The translations under genes were made by a program, and so were the position numbers. This document shows, one piece after another, positions 39,610 through 52,429 of a stretch of 64,000 nt of DNA (positions are counted from its first letter, which is position 1; each line of letters opens with the position of its first letter). Below the pieces are notes generated by a model that was not told where the DNA came from, did no database searches, and saw nothing but the letters and a program-made list of their open reading frames with translations. The stretch is taken from positions 1-64,000 of the forward strand of contig CAUYLG010047262.1 in the NCBI GenBank assembly GCA_963573385.1, in the 5' to 3' direction. The DNA comes from Cacajao melanocephalus (lineage: Eukaryota > Chordata > Mammalia > Primates > Pitheciidae).

Positions 39610-39662
39610 CGAGTTTTCGGCATCTGAGTCTTCCGAGCTGCTGATCACCACAACGCGCTCCT
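39610..39662 (-). CDS. PML: PML exon 7: SUMO-interacting motif
   Basis: 53 bases. Acceptor ccatttcag (AG at 39663-39664), donor tcg|gtgagt. Encodes E|ERVVVISSSEDSDAENS. VVVIS followed by phosphorylatable serines and acids is the SUMO-interacting motif of PML (human 556-562), needed for recruiting sumoylated partners to nuclear bodies. All motif residues I recall from human are kept. This exon is the branch point for PML-I/IV, PML-II and PML-V. Confidence 0.97.
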
Positions 39663-40750
39663 CTGAAATGGGGAAAGGGAGCCGCATTACGCACTGCCTA
39701 GGACGCACGCTGGGAGGGTTGTGGGTGTGCACCTCTGGGAATCCTTGCAGGCCAGTGCGCTGAGGGCAACAGATGCTCTGCAGGGGGACAGGGACACCCA
39801 TTGTGTGTGCCAGTGTGAATCTGCTTTGCGTTTGGATGTAATTCACAAATGGGTTTCCATCATTTCTTACTGGGCCTTATCTATGAATACTCAATTAAGT
39901 TATTTGCCCAGCATTCAGAATTTGCTCCCAGCACAGGAAGCCTGACAACCACCACCTGGTCTGGAACCTTCTGCAATCCTAAAGAAGCACAGCGGTTTGG
40001 CCCAATTCTCAGCTCCATCAGCTGGGATGTCTAGAGTTAAAAGATGCCTCATTTAGTTAATCAAAACCCATTGATTACCAAGAGCATCTGTAGGTAAGGA
40101 ATATCAGTCAATGCTCAGTGTGTGATCAGGGCTGGGGATGAGTCTGGGACCTAGAATGAAGAACAAAGCTGTAGTCTGGGTGAAGAGATCCAGGAAGAAC
40201 TCTTGTTCTAGATTTCGCTGGGTTGACCTCAACTCCTGTCCAGCTGACTCCCTGCCTGGCAGTGTCCGTAGAAGGTAACTCAGACAAATGAGACACTCGG
40301 TAGGTGGCCTTTGCAGAAACGCTTGGGGAAATGATGGGTGTGGACTGGGAGGGCACAGTTAAGGTCACGGGGAGTTCAGTTTCCTGTGATGGTGTACCCA
40401 AGCCCTCCGGGAGTGTGCGAGGCATCTGCCAGCAAATGTTTCTTGTGGAGACCTGCCCGGTGCAGAGGCATGGTGCTGGGCACTGTAAGATTAGTGTTTT
40501 GGGGAAAGGACTCACAGAACTGTGCATTTTAGCCTGACAGGCTCCCCACACCTTAATCATGGCAAAGCACATGGTAACCTGGATCCACCCTCACCCCCAA
40601 GCACACTGTGAACTTTCCCTGCCTTATTCAGTGGGAATAAGGGACTCCTGTTGGCTTTGGGCTTTCTGGATGGGGCCAAAATACAGAAGAGGGGCCCCAC
40701 CCAGACCCTGGCAGGCAGCACACAGGCCACCGCCCTACCCACCTCCCTAC
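39663..40750 (-). other. PML: PML intron 6
   Basis: 1088 bases, GT-AG (gtaggg ... ttcag). No repeat recognised. If retained, the frame after exon 6 would continue with GREVGRAV for about 64 residues. Confidence 0.7.
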
Positions 40751-41009
40751 CTGCCTCCCCGGCGCCACTGGCCACGTGGTTGCTGTTGGGCGGGACGACC
40801 TCACTTCCTATGTTGGGGCTCCCGGCGCTGGGCAGCCCATCCAGGTGGGGTGGCGAGACTGCCTTGGAGGTGCTAGGCCTGGGCTGCTCGGGGGAGCTCC
40901 GAGCCAACCTTGCCTCCTTCCCCTCCTCAGACTCCATCTTGATGACCTTCCTGGGGCACTGGGTCTGAATGCTCTTCCTCTTCTGGCCTGTGGTTGTATT
41001 GGAGACCTC
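40751..41009 (-). CDS. PML: PML exon 6: NLS and SUMO site
   Basis: 259 bases. Acceptor ctctgtgcag (AG at 41010-41011), donor gcag|gtaggg. Encodes EVSNTTTGQKRKS through SNHVASGAGEA. KRKSIQTQCPRKVIKMES is the bipartite nuclear localisation signal and contains IKME, a match to the sumoylation consensus, equivalent to human K490. The following SPEQPRP, STSK and AVSPPHLDG carry the phospho-regulated degron. One Ser-Pro present in human (PPSPRSP, S527) reads LPSAGSP here. The phase fits exons 5 and 7. Confidence 0.97.
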
Positions 41010-41448
41010 CTGCACAGAGGGAGCCACAGAGCCAGGTCAGGTGCCTCCAGGGGTGAGTGGGCACAGCCTGCCCTGGGTGCCAGGGGCTTGTGGCCACCCT
41101 TTTGCTCCTGCTGTCCCCTCTTCTCTGCTCACAGCCATGCAGATCATGTCTCTCTTCAGACAGGAAGCCTTCCCAAGCTGGCATCATCTGCTGTCTACCA
41201 GTCTCTGCTGGCCTCTGACAGCCCTGAGTGTCTCAGCACCCCTGCTGTGCTGGGAGTGGCCCATGCTTATGGGGGGCTCCCTGACCAGGCAGCCGAGAAC
41301 AGGGGACAGCACAGAGAAGGTGCTGAGCAAACACTTCCCCAAGAACAGCTGATCTGATGAAGGACTGGATTTCCCCCTGGCACCACCTCACTTTCCTGGT
41401 GGAATCCGGGCCTTCAGGAGGGGAGGCCAGGGCTGGGGAGAACCTTAC
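41010..41448 (-). other. PML: PML intron 5
   Basis: 439 bases, GT-AG (gtaagg ... gtgcag). No repeat recognised. A 127-codon plus-strand frame crosses it and is not supported. Confidence 0.7.
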
Positions 41449-41586
41449 CTCTCTGTAGGAAGGGCCTTTGATGGAGAAGGCGTACATTGGCACGGGGTGT
41501 GCCCCGGGTACTGACTGTACCACAGCCACAGGTTGGGCTTCAGCCAGCCCCAGGGCCTGGGCCTTCACTCTCTCTGCCTCCTCGGG
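41449..41586 (-). CDS. PML: PML exon 5
   Basis: 138 bases, 46 codons, entered and left in phase 0. Acceptor ctttgcag (AG at 41587-41588), donor gag|gtaagg. Encodes PEEAERVKAQALGLAEAQPV through AFSIKGPSYRE. Human, from memory, has two more residues in the middle (VKAQVQALG). This is the linker before the nuclear localisation signal; no folded domain. In-frame skipping is possible because the length is a multiple of three. Confidence 0.95.
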
Positions 41587-41779
41587 CTGCAAAGTTGGGA
41601 AAATTGAGTCAGAAATGACTAGGCAGCAGCCTCAGGGCCAGGTACCCCAGACCTGTGGTCGGCCCAATCCCTGGGGCTCACCCACTCACAGGTTCGGGCT
41701 CCCTGACTCAAAGCTCCGAGCTCACTGGGGACAAGAAGTCCTCCAAACTCTCTATCACATCACCTCCTTCTTTAAAGAA

Positions 41780-41908
41780 AAAAAAAATTGTAGAGACAGG
41801 GTCTCACTATGTTGCCCAGGCTGGTCTTGAACTCCTGGGCTTGAGCAATTCTGCGGTCTCGGCCTCCTTAAGTGCTGGGATTACAGGCATGAGCCGCCAC
41901 ACCCGGCA
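41780..41908 (-). mobile_element. Alu monomer fragment, antisense
   Basis: gtagagacagggtctcactatg to cacacccggc; only one monomer is present. Confidence 0.8.
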
Positions 41909-42394
41909 TCACCTGCTTCCAACTCTGAGTTACTGGTGCCCGGGGACTGCTTTGGTTCTTGTATGTTGTAACAGGGCTTGAAGTTACCCCAGCAATCACA
42001 CTGCCCAACTCAGAACATGCTCAATAACTAGCCCAGTTTATACACACACCTCCAGGGACACACTTCACTACTGGCGAAAGCAGCTCCTGTAACAGTGAGA
42101 AAATCCTCCCACTGAGCTGAAACTGGGCTCCCTCGGACCTTACCTCTGCCTCGAAGTCTTAACTCTACCTAGGTCAGCTACTAACAAGTTGGATGAATTG
42201 CTTAAAACTCTTTGGGCCTCTGTCCCGCTCTGTAAAATGGGAATAATAACATCTATCTCAGATGGTAATGTGGATGAAATGTGTTAATACAGGTAAAATA
42301 TGAAATACCTGGCACTTAGAAAATGCCATTGATAATGATAAATTGATAATGCCAGGCATGTGTGAGTGCTTCATGTACCTATCTCCAAATGAAA

Positions 42395-43470
42395 TAGAGG
42401 CAGTTCCTTAAAAAATCAAATGCAGAATTACCATATGACCCAGCAATTCTACCCCAGGTATGCACCCAAAAGGGAAAACAGATGTTTAAACAAAAGCTTG
42501 CATGTGAATGTTCAGAGCAGCACTATTCACAATAGCCAAAAGGTAAAACAAACTAAATATCCATCAACCGATGAGTGAATAAACAAAATGTGGTATAGCC
42601 ACGTGATGGAATATTCTGCCATAAAAAGGAATGGCGTACTGACATATACAACAGGGATGAGCCTTGATCATATTACGTTAAATGAAAGAAGCCAGCTGGG
42701 CGTGGTGGCTCATGCCTGTAATCTCAGCACTTTGGGAGGCTGAGGTGATGGATCATTTGAGGCCAGGAGTTCCAGACCAGCCTGGCCAACATGGCGAAAC
42801 CCCATCTCTACTAAAAATACAAAAATCAGCTGGGCGTGGTGGTACACACCTGTAGTCCCAGCTAGCTGGGAGGCTGAGGCATGAGAATTGCTGAGCCCAG
42901 GAGGTGGACATTCCAGTGAGCTGAGATTGTGCTACTGTACTCCAACCTGGGGGACAGAGTGAGGCTCTGTCTCAATCAATAATAAAATAATAATAATAAA
43001 CTAATTTTTTTTCCAAAAAAAAAGAAGCCAGACACAAAATATACATTGAATAATCCATTTACATGCAATGTCCAGAGCTGCTAAATCCATAGACACAGAA
43101 AGCAGTCTGATGGCTGCCGGGAGATGGGGGAGGGAGAAATGGGACTGACTGCTTCATGGGTAAGGGGTTCCCTTTTGGGGTGATAAAAATATTCTGGGGC
43201 TAGATATGTGGCAAAGCCTGTGCAAGATTTTGAAGATACAGGAGGCTGAGGTGGGGGAATCACCTGAACCTCCCACCTGGGCAGCATAGCAAGACCTCAT
43301 CTCTAAAAATTAAAAAGAAAAAAACTTAATCATTTGAGCTGGAGCTGCAAAGAAAAAAATAATTTTTAAAAAGATTATGAATGTAATAAATACCACTAAA
43401 TTGCATACTTCAAGAGAGTTAAAATGGTGAATTTTTTATGAATTTTATTGCCATAAAAATTAGAGTTAAA
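42395..43470 (+). mobile_element. L1 LINE 3' end (L1M class), interrupted by an Alu
   Basis: aattaccatatgacccagca, cactattcacaatagccaaa and tatccatcaaccgatgag are the conserved 3' L1 landmarks. Resumes after the Alu with tacattgaataatccattt and ends near gccataaaaatt. A short Alu-monomer-like piece also sits at about 43230-43322. Confidence 0.8.
42695..43020 (+). mobile_element. Alu SINE, sense, inserted in L1
   Basis: gctgggcgtggtggctca start, AAT-rich tail. The direct repeat aaagaagcca flanks it at 42685-42694 and 43021-43030. Confidence 0.95.
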
Positions 43471-43479
43471 AAAAGTAGG

Positions 43480-43918
<439 letters not shown>

Positions 43919-44644
43919 AAATCAAGTGTCTTGAAATGGAGGCCTCTTCCTGCCCCCACATGCTCTTCATTTTCTTTACTCGCTGAGTCTTTTACGTCCC
44001 TCCCCACCACCTTTCTGCCTTATGTGAAAATGAAGCATTCATTGGACTGATTGTTGAAAATGAGTGAGTGGCAGAGATACGCCTTCTTCATGGGGACAAG
44101 CTCTGTCTCTCCTGTGTGGGCCTTCTGAGAACCGCCCAGGGAAGCTGAGGCTGGGTGAGGAGGCTCACCACAGAGGCTGCAGGGTGTGGGAGTTAAGGCA
44201 GCAGTGGCTCCAGCACAGTGCTGGCTCGGGGGTGTGCCAGGTACCAGAACCCCATGGCAGGTCCTTCTCGTGGGCTCCCACGCCATTGGCAACGATGGAT
44301 TGACTTCTTTTCCTTCTCCCTTCCTTCCTTTCTTTTTCTCAACATCTTTAAAAAGAGGGAGAATGATCTCTGGATTACAGAGTGTGAGCCTCAGTCTGGG
44401 GAAGGGGAGAGAACAGATGATCTCCCAGGATCTGTCTCTGCCAGGCCTCTAGAAAAGTCTACAGTCACTCTTAAGGCCAGTGCTTTTCAAACTGCAGCTT
44501 CTGACCCATTAGTGCATCCAACCATGAAAGCAATTTAGTGGGTCATGACCAACATTTTTATATCAAAATTAATAGTATAGAATAGAAATTATTAGAGTAC
44601 ATCCCATGTAACAACCATAATTTATTTTGTAAAATTTCTCTCTC

Positions 44645-44934
44645 TTTTTTTTAAGGCAGAGTCTCGCTCTTATTGCCCAGGTTGGAGTGCAGTGGTGCAA
44701 TCTCGGCTCACTGCAACCACCGCCTCTCCGGATTCAAGCGATTCTCCTGCCTCAGCCTTCTGAGTAGCTGGGATTACAGGTGCACGCCACCGTGCCTAGC
44801 TAATTTTTGTATTTTTAGTAGAGACAGGGTTTCATCATGTAGGCCGGGCTGTTCTTAAACTCCTGACCTCAGGTGATCAGCTTCTCAGCCTCCCAAAGTG
44901 CTGGGATTACAGGCGTGAGCCACTGCGCCCGGCC
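44645..44934 (-). mobile_element. Alu SINE, antisense, with target-site duplication
   Basis: T run then aggcagagtctcgctctta. Flanked by tattttgtaaaatttct on the left and tattttataaaacttct directly after 44934. Confidence 0.95.
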
Positions 44935-45002
44935 TATTTTATAAAACTTCTGCTTTAGCTACAGGTATGTGTGTGCATATGTATATAATGTAAGTTAAGA
45001 TG

Positions 45003-45050
45003 TTTTTTATATATATATATATACATATATATATATACATACATACATAA
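45003..45050 (+). repeat. (TA)n / (TATACA)n microsatellite
   Basis: tatatatatatatatacata and tacatacatacata runs. Confidence 0.9.
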
Positions 45051-45074
45051 AATTTTAAATAGAGGATAGTGGTC

Positions 45075-46195
<1,121 letters not shown>

Positions 46196-47062
46196 TTTAA
46201 AAGTTCCTTCTCTATCCTTCTGGGATCTGGCTGTGCAAACTGCTGGTATGTAAAAGACCCTCTTCCAGACAGGCCACAAACTCCCCGAAAGCCAGGCTGG
46301 CCTCCTCTCTGCCTCTGTCCCAACCTCCCTGACACCCCCTCCATCCACCTTAATAAAACAGGGAACACTCCAGAGGGCTCAGTAGAGAAAAAAAAAAAAT
46401 CATGATGACTGATTTATAATTTTTATAGCTTTAAAATAATAAATTTATTTTTTTCCATTAAAGTATTATAACATGATTACAAAAGGCCTATGAGAAACAG
46501 AGGAGGGAAAGCACCCAAGCTGCTGCCACCCCGCTCAAACAATCCTAGTGAAGCCTGCTGAGCTTTCTCTTCATCTCTTCCAGGCATATAGTTGCAATGA
46601 AACAAACCAGCAGTTTCGAGAGGGATGAGCGCTGGAGCTAGATACCCAACTCCTGCCTTCTAAGGCAGAAACATGGACCCAAGAGCTGCTGCTTCTCTCC
46701 TGGCATGGCTGATGGAGCCACTTTCCCTTGGGACAGCCCTCGGTGCCTGCCTCACCTGTCCTTGCACTCACACTGTGTCCCCCACTTCCTTCCCTCAGCT
46801 CCACCACCACCTCCAGGCAAGGACTAAAGCCAGAGGCTTTGCAAAGAGAGCAACCCTCTGGTAGTCCAAGTTCAAACTGCTTCACAGCTGATGGTGAGAG
46901 GCCATGTCTATTCTGGTTTTATCAAGACAAAGACTCAAAATACGTTGACTTTCACACAAGACAGTGCAGGCTCTGTTGCTGTTCATTCACCAATGACTAG
47001 CACCTGGAAGACAGCTGAGTCTGTAGACCAAGGGCACTTCCCTGTTATTATTTTGATTTTAT
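46196..47062. other. PML intron 4, apparently unique
   Basis: AT-rich around 46380-46490. A 104-codon minus-strand frame at 46571-46885 has no recognisable features. Confidence 0.4.
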
Positions 47063-47352
47063 TTGTTTGTTTGTTTGTTTTTTGAGACAGGGTCTCACTC
47101 TGTCACTTAGGTGTGATCACGGCTCACTGTAACCTCCAACTCCCTGGGCTCAGGTGATCCTCCCACCTCAGCCTCCTGAGTACCTGGGATTATAGGCACG
47201 AGCCACCACACCTGGCTGATTTTTATACTTTTTGTAGAAACGGGGTCTCACCATGTTGCCCAGGCTGGTCTCAAATTCCTGGGCTCAAGCAATCTGCCCG
47301 CCTCTGTGTCCCAAGGTCCTGGGTTTACAGGTGTGAGACACCGCACTTGGCC
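47063..47352 (-). mobile_element. Alu SINE, antisense
   Basis: (GTTT)n then gagacagggtctcactctg; ends ccgcacttggcc. Some internal deletion in the first monomer (tgtcacttaggtgtgatcac). Confidence 0.92.
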
Positions 47353-47379
47353 TTATTACTTCATATTATTTATTTGTGA

Positions 47380-47790
47380 ACATTAACCATTGTAGCATTG
47401 TTTGTAATAGTAACACCACCTAAGTATGCAGCAACAAGGAATTGGCAAAATAAAACCTGCCATATCCATTCAACAGTCTATTATGCCACTGCAAAAAGGT
47501 ATCAGGAAGCTCCCTACCTTAGGATAAGAATTCTGGTACGATCCAATGTGTATATAGTATTATGTGAACTTTGCAAAACATACAGTGCAAAAGGCAAGTA
47601 TCTATAATAATATTTGCTTGTAACTACATAAATTCTGGAAGGATATATATATATATATATATACCATGTGTATATAGTATTATGTGAACTTTGCAAAACA
47701 TACAATGCAAAAGGTAAATATCTATAATAATATTTGCTTGTAACTACATAAATTCTGGAAGGATATATATTTTATATATAAGAAATAAAA
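47380..47790 (+). mobile_element. Old L1 3' fragment containing a tandem duplication
   Basis: ttgtttgtaatagtaacacc and tatgccactgcaaaaag fit an old L1 3' end. It contains the duplicated segment at 47546-47771. Confidence 0.6.
47546..47771 (+). repeat. Tandem duplication, offset 120 bp, joined by (TA)n
   Basis: gtgtatatagtattatgtga begins at 47548 and again at 47668, and each copy runs through aaattctggaaggatatata. Copies differ at three positions in about 100 (for example acagtgc/acaatgc). A (TA)n run at 47643-47663 lies between them. Confidence 0.93.
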
Positions 47791-47794
47791 AAAG

Positions 47795-48096
47795 AGGTGG
47801 GACCTGGTGGCTCATGCCTGTAATCCCAGCACTTTTGGGAGGCTGAGGTGGGTAGATTACTTGAGGCCAGGCACTGGAGACTAGCCTGGTCAACATAGCA
47901 AAACCCTATCTCTACTAAAAATGCAAAAAATTAGCTCGGCGTGGTGGTGCACACCTATAATCCCAGCTACTCAGGAGGCTAAGGCATGAGAATTGCTTGA
48001 ACCCAGCAGGCAGAGGTTGAAGTGAGCCAAGATTGTGTCACTGCACTGCAGCCTGGGCAACAGAGTGAGATTCTGTCTCAAAAGAAATTTTAAAAA
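47795..48096 (+). mobile_element. Alu SINE, sense
   Basis: aggtgggacctggtggctca to caaaagaaattttaaaa; diverged. Confidence 0.93.
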
Positions 48097-48244
48097 TCTC
48101 GGTATTTAGATATGTGAACTGGGGGCTGAAGTGGGAGTAAGACACTACTGATCACTTTCTATGTTTTTATGTCTGACCATGTGAATGTATGACCTATATG
48201 TATTTTTAAAAAGTCCTCTTTTTACTTTTGAAGTTGTGTATATA

Positions 48245-48420
48245 GGAGTGCAGTACTCAAGGCAGTTAAGAGTCAGCTTTTAGTCCTGCCCCTAACTTGC
48301 TGCGTGTATAATCTTGGGTAAGTAACATCCCCTTTCTGGGACTTAGCTTCATCCTCTGTAAAAAAGGGGGTTAAACTCCATGGTCTTGCCTAGCTCTAAA
48401 ACTCTCAGACTCTAAGTCCT
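48245..48420 (+). mobile_element. MIR SINE
   Basis: gcagttaagagtcagctttt, taatcttgggtaagtaacat and gcttcatcctctgtaaaaaa in MIR order. Confidence 0.75.
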
Positions 48421-49445
48421 GTCACTTCCAGGAAGCCTCTTGATTACCTCAACCTACAGCACTCTCTCTCTCTCTCCTATGGGTCATGCCATGGCAAAAG
48501 CTAGGCCCCTACCCCCCACCAGAAGACCTGCTGTCGATGAAGGACTAGCCAGTCGTGGGCCAGATCCTTGACAGGCCAGGCACACTTGAACCTAAGTGAC
48601 CAGGTTGGGGAAGAGACCAGATACCAGGTCCAGGAAGGAACCGAGGATGCTTATTATGGCTCTGGAGGAGCCATACTTGTGAGTGCCAAAGGGGGCAAGT
48701 CAAAGGGACACCACTGCATTTCCACCCAGAGAAGCACTAAGTCAGAGCAGTCCAGAGTTGGGAGCAGCTGCCTCTAGAATGAGCAAGCTTCCTGTCCCTG
48801 GAGATGGGTGCATGAAAGCTGGACAGCCACAGGTCAGAAGTGCTGCAGAGGGAATGCCAGCATTAGATGGGGCATGGGTACCTTCCAACCCTGCGGCACT
48901 CTGTTGTTACATGTATGGTGGTTCTGGAATCACACCAGCAGAACCCAGGCCACTGGGATTGAGATCTGACTCCTGGCACCATTCCCCATTCCTTTCCAAG
49001 AACCACGTGTAAGGGAAGAGTGGGAGAAGGCCCACCTATGCTGACCCCAGGAGAAGGCTCACATATTGGCGGTGGGGGGGTGGCGCAGGAGGGGAGAGGA
49101 CATCTGTAACATCCTTCAGGGCTGCTGACCCTTTATCTAACCATACATCTAACAACCATAGTTTCTTATGGCTGGAAGGTACTCACATGCCATCTAATGC
49201 TGGAATTCCCTCTGCAGCAGCCCTGACCTGTGGCTGTCTGTCTACCCTGCATCTAACCCCCACTGAACCTGGCTCATGGCCCATCAAGAGCAACTATGGC
49301 ATTTAGGAGCCAGCCAGCCAATCCTTCCTTAACTGCTGTCCCTCACTCATACACTCTCCCTGTTGATGCAGGGACAGGAGGACTCACAACCTGCCTGACC
49401 TGCTGGGCCCCACCACCTCCCCTTCAGACCTCAAACCCATCTCAC
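48421..49445. other. PML intron 4, apparently unique (next to exon 4)
   Basis: A short (CT)n near 48462-48476; otherwise no repeat or extra exon recognised. Confidence 0.4.
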
Positions 49446-49516
49446 CAGGTCAACATCAACAGGGTCCCTGGGAGTGCTGGCAGCCTCTGGCCTGGCGTTC
49501 TTGGATACAGCTGCAT
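49446..49516 (-). CDS. PML: PML exon 4
   Basis: 71 bases, too short for simple frame finding. Acceptor ttctgcag (AG at 49517-49518), donor gacctg|gtgag. Read with the G from exon 3 it gives DAAVSKNARPEAASTPRDPV then DVDL, leaving in phase 0 to meet PEEAERV of exon 5. Human, from memory, differs at a few residues (KK to KN, SP to RP, IDVDL to VDVDL). The STPRDP stretch keeps a Ser/Thr-Pro site. Splice phases (1 in, 0 out) fit both neighbours. Confidence 0.95.
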
Positions 49517-50932
49517 CTGCAGAACACAGAGAAGGTCACAGGCAGGTCAAGAACATCCTGACCTGGGACAGTGATAGAGAAGAGGTCCCTGTTGCTTTTC
49601 CTGAATACCTATATTCCAGGGCATCCCACAGCACTGAACAACTGCCTGGGGGTACAGCTGGAAGGAGAGCTCTCTCAACTGCAGTGGGCAGGAACCCAGC
49701 CAGAAGGGAAAGAGAGGTGGCATTAGAGTGCTTGCTTTTGGCTCCAAACCCCAAGTACACCCCTCTCCATCTCTGGGCCACCAGCAAGGCTAAGTGTGTG
49801 CAATCACAAAGCCAGCGTTACCCACTGACTCTCTGCATACAGTGAGACCTCCATGATCTTCCTTATCTGCAGGCTGGTTTTTGTTAAATCTAAATCTCTT
49901 ATGCTTCAGAATAAAATAACCCCTCTTTCTGCCATTGCCCAGTGATAACACCCAAGGCAAGCTGTGTAAACTCTGTGGGGTCATTTCCTTGATATGAGTA
50001 ACACTCACTGCCTAGGTGGAGAAGGCACAAGTCTAGGCCCTCTAGGAGTATCCTTTATGACCCATGTCCAGCTCCAGGAGAAGTAAGCTCTCTGTCACTG
50101 GCACCTGCTTAGGTGCCTTCAGATTCTGTAGCCTCCCTCCCCTTTCCCAATAAGTATATCCTATACCAGCTGCTCAGAGCTCACGTTCCAGCTTAGAGAT
50201 TTAGTCAAAGAGTCCCGGAGACCCTCTTGTGTACTCCCACCACCCCTTATTTTGAAAGCTCCCCTGCTCCAGCTAATACAGAGACAGTTTCCCGATTTGG
50301 ATTGCAGAGCTGAGCACTGTCTCATTCTCCAGCTCTGTGATGTGGCTCTGGCTCCTTGAGATCAGGAAGTGGTCTGTGTCTCCCTACCTCTCAAGTGCCC
50401 AACAGTAGACAGGGTATACAAAGGTTGGCAGACAGCAGGTCATCCTGCAGACAAGGGATCCCCTCCACTGAGCCACTGTATGGTTTTGGGTAGGCACCCA
50501 ACCATCCCCAAGAGGTTTTCTTAGCCCACTTCTGTCTAACCACAGGTCCCAATTGACTTCTCTGTTCCAAGACGAGGGGCTTAAGAGAACCGCCTGAAGC
50601 GGTTGGTCCCTCTGGCGCCAAAATGACACTAGGTCTGATTCTCAGCTTTGCAGTTTTTCAACTTTCACATGTTCCCCATGAGTCATCGCTTGGTCAATCC
50701 ATAAAGCCTCGTAAATTAGTAAAACATGTCCCCTCTGGGTGGCTGCAGCCCTTTGCAAAGCCTCATCTCCCCCTATCCTGTACCCTGGAACCTAAGACCG
50801 TATCAAACCCCAAAGACTGAATAAAAACCCAGTTTCCATTTCCGTTAAATGGAGATGATCTCTTCTGACTCGCCTTCCCCAGGGTGCAGCATCGAGGCAC
50901 AGGCCACCCAGGAAGGTGGCTCGCTTGCTTAC
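49517..50932 (-). other. PML: PML intron 3
   Basis: 1416 bases, GT-AG (gtaagc ... ctgcag). No clear repeat. A plus-strand 123-codon frame (49474-49845) overlaps exon 4 antisense and is not a gene. Confidence 0.7.
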
Positions 50933-51513
50933 CTGTCCCCTGGGTGATGCAAGAGATGAGGTCCTGCAGGCGCGCCTTGAACTCGTCGAAGCCATCCGTG
51001 CGCACGGCGGCTTGCAGGCTCTGGGGCTCCTCCTGGCGCAGACGGCAGAGCGCCTGGCGCAGGAAACCGTGCATGTCCAGCACCTCCTGGTCCGAGGCGT
51101 AGCACTTCATCCTCTGCACGAGCGCGCTGCCCGTGCGGATGCGCTGCAGCACAGCGTCCAGGCGGCCCAGACGGCTGGCCATCTCCTCGTAGTCGCGCTG
51201 GTACCGAGCCTCCACCGCCTCCAGCAGTTCGCTCTCCTGCGCCTGCACGTGAGCGACCACCTGGCGCACGCGCGCGCGGATCAGCTCCTCGGTGTCGGCG
51301 CGTGCGCGGCCCAACTGGCCCACGGCCGCGTGCATCTGCGCGTGCGCCGCGCCGAAGGCGCCGTCCTGCTCCTGCAGCGCCTGCGTCATGGCGTCCAGCT
51401 CCTCCTGTCGCTGCTGGATCTCAGCGCTGATGTCGCACTTTAGCTCGCTGTGGCCGCTGTCAAGTAGCGCGCACGAGCAGCACAGCGGCTTGGAACAGCC
51501 TCGGCAGTAGATG
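50933..51513 (-). CDS. PML: PML exon 3: B-box 2 end and coiled coil
   Basis: 581 bases. Acceptor gtgtccacag (AG at 51514-51515), donor ggggacag|gtaagc; phase 2 in, phase 1 out. It begins (S)IYCRGCSKPLCCSCALLDSG with the zinc-binding Cys/His pattern of the second half of B-box 2, then a long heptad coiled coil (AEIQQRQEELDAMTQAL through RMKCYASDQEVLDMHGF). The coiled coil drives PML oligomers and nuclear bodies in the TRIM (PML is TRIM19) architecture. The end DGFDEFKARLQDLISCITQG matches human except for a few changes. GC- and CpG-rich unlike the flanking introns. The exon 2 part of the TRIM motif is outside the window. Confidence 0.97.
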
Positions 51514-51715
51514 CTGTGGACACACAAGTTCGGCCTAGGTTAGGACTCTCCTTTTTCCTCTTAAAACGTTCATTATTAAATTCCTCTTGCAAAATTACCA
51601 GACTTTGAATCATGGGGTGTTTCTAGGTTCCTGCTTTTCCCAATTCAGTGTTTGTGGTTCTGATGATAGTCTCCAAACTACCAATAACACATGAGTATAA
51701 AAAATAACTGCAGTA

Positions 51716-51831
51716 GGCCGGGCATGGTAGCTCACGCCTGTAATCCCAGCACTTTGGGAGGCCGAGGGGGCTGGATCACGAGGTCAGGAGATCCCGACCA
51801 TCCTGGCTAACATGGTGAAACCCTGTCTCTA

Positions 51832-51865
<34 letters not shown>

Positions 51866-52020
51866 AGCCAGGTGTGGCGGAGCGTGCCTGGAGTCCCAGC
51901 TACTAGGGGATGGGGGGTTTAGGCAAGAGAATCGGGAAAGGTGGAGATTGCAGTGAGCCAAGATCACGCCACCGCACTTCAGCCTGGCGACAAAGCGAGA
52001 CTCCATCTCAAAAAAAAAAA
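51716..52020 (+). mobile_element. Alu SINE, sense, with long middle A run
   Basis: ggccgggcatggtagctca start. The central A-rich linker has grown to about 28 A (51834-51862) and the tail is a second A run. taactgcagta before and ttactacagta after look like the target duplication. Confidence 0.95.
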
Positions 52021-52376
52021 GTTACTACAGTAACAATTTCAAAATCTGGAAAACAATACAAAGATATATGAAAAGAAAATAGTCTCTTTCCACCACTTCT
52101 GAATTTTCCTTCCCCACCAAGGAGGTGCCAAGTGAGCATCATGGGGTGTACCCTTCCACACTTCTCTACATTGAAACCACCTTACACAAATGCCAGACTG
52201 GGCTGCTGCCTGCAGGATGGCACAGACTTGACGCATGTCAGGCAGGCCACTTAACGGCTGCAAGAGCCCCTTGGGTGAAAATTATTGTTATCTACATTTC
52301 CCAGAAGAAGAAACAGAACATGTTAAATGATGAACCCAGATATCTACAACAATTTTGGGGGTTGATGCTTGTTCAA

Positions 52377-52427
52377 AAGAAAAGGAAGGGAGGAAAGGAG
52401 GGAAGGAGGGAGGGAGGGAAGGAAATC
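52377..52427 (+). repeat. (GGAA)n / (GGGA)n purine repeat
   Basis: aaggaagggaggaaaggagg-type run of about 50 bases, pure purine. Confidence 0.9.
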
Positions 52428-52429
52428 AA

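Noticed and set aside
39663..40750. A PML-VI-type ending by alternative acceptor in intron 6
   Set aside because: I could not find a frame matching the ending I recall; simple intron retention is possible but unproven.
40776..41357. 193-codon plus-strand frame over PML exon 6 and intron 5
   Set aside because: Antisense to a proven exon, no recognisable features.
50916..51443. 175-codon frame antisense to PML exon 3
   Set aside because: Leucine/alanine-rich mirror of the coiled-coil exon; lies wholly within the real exon.
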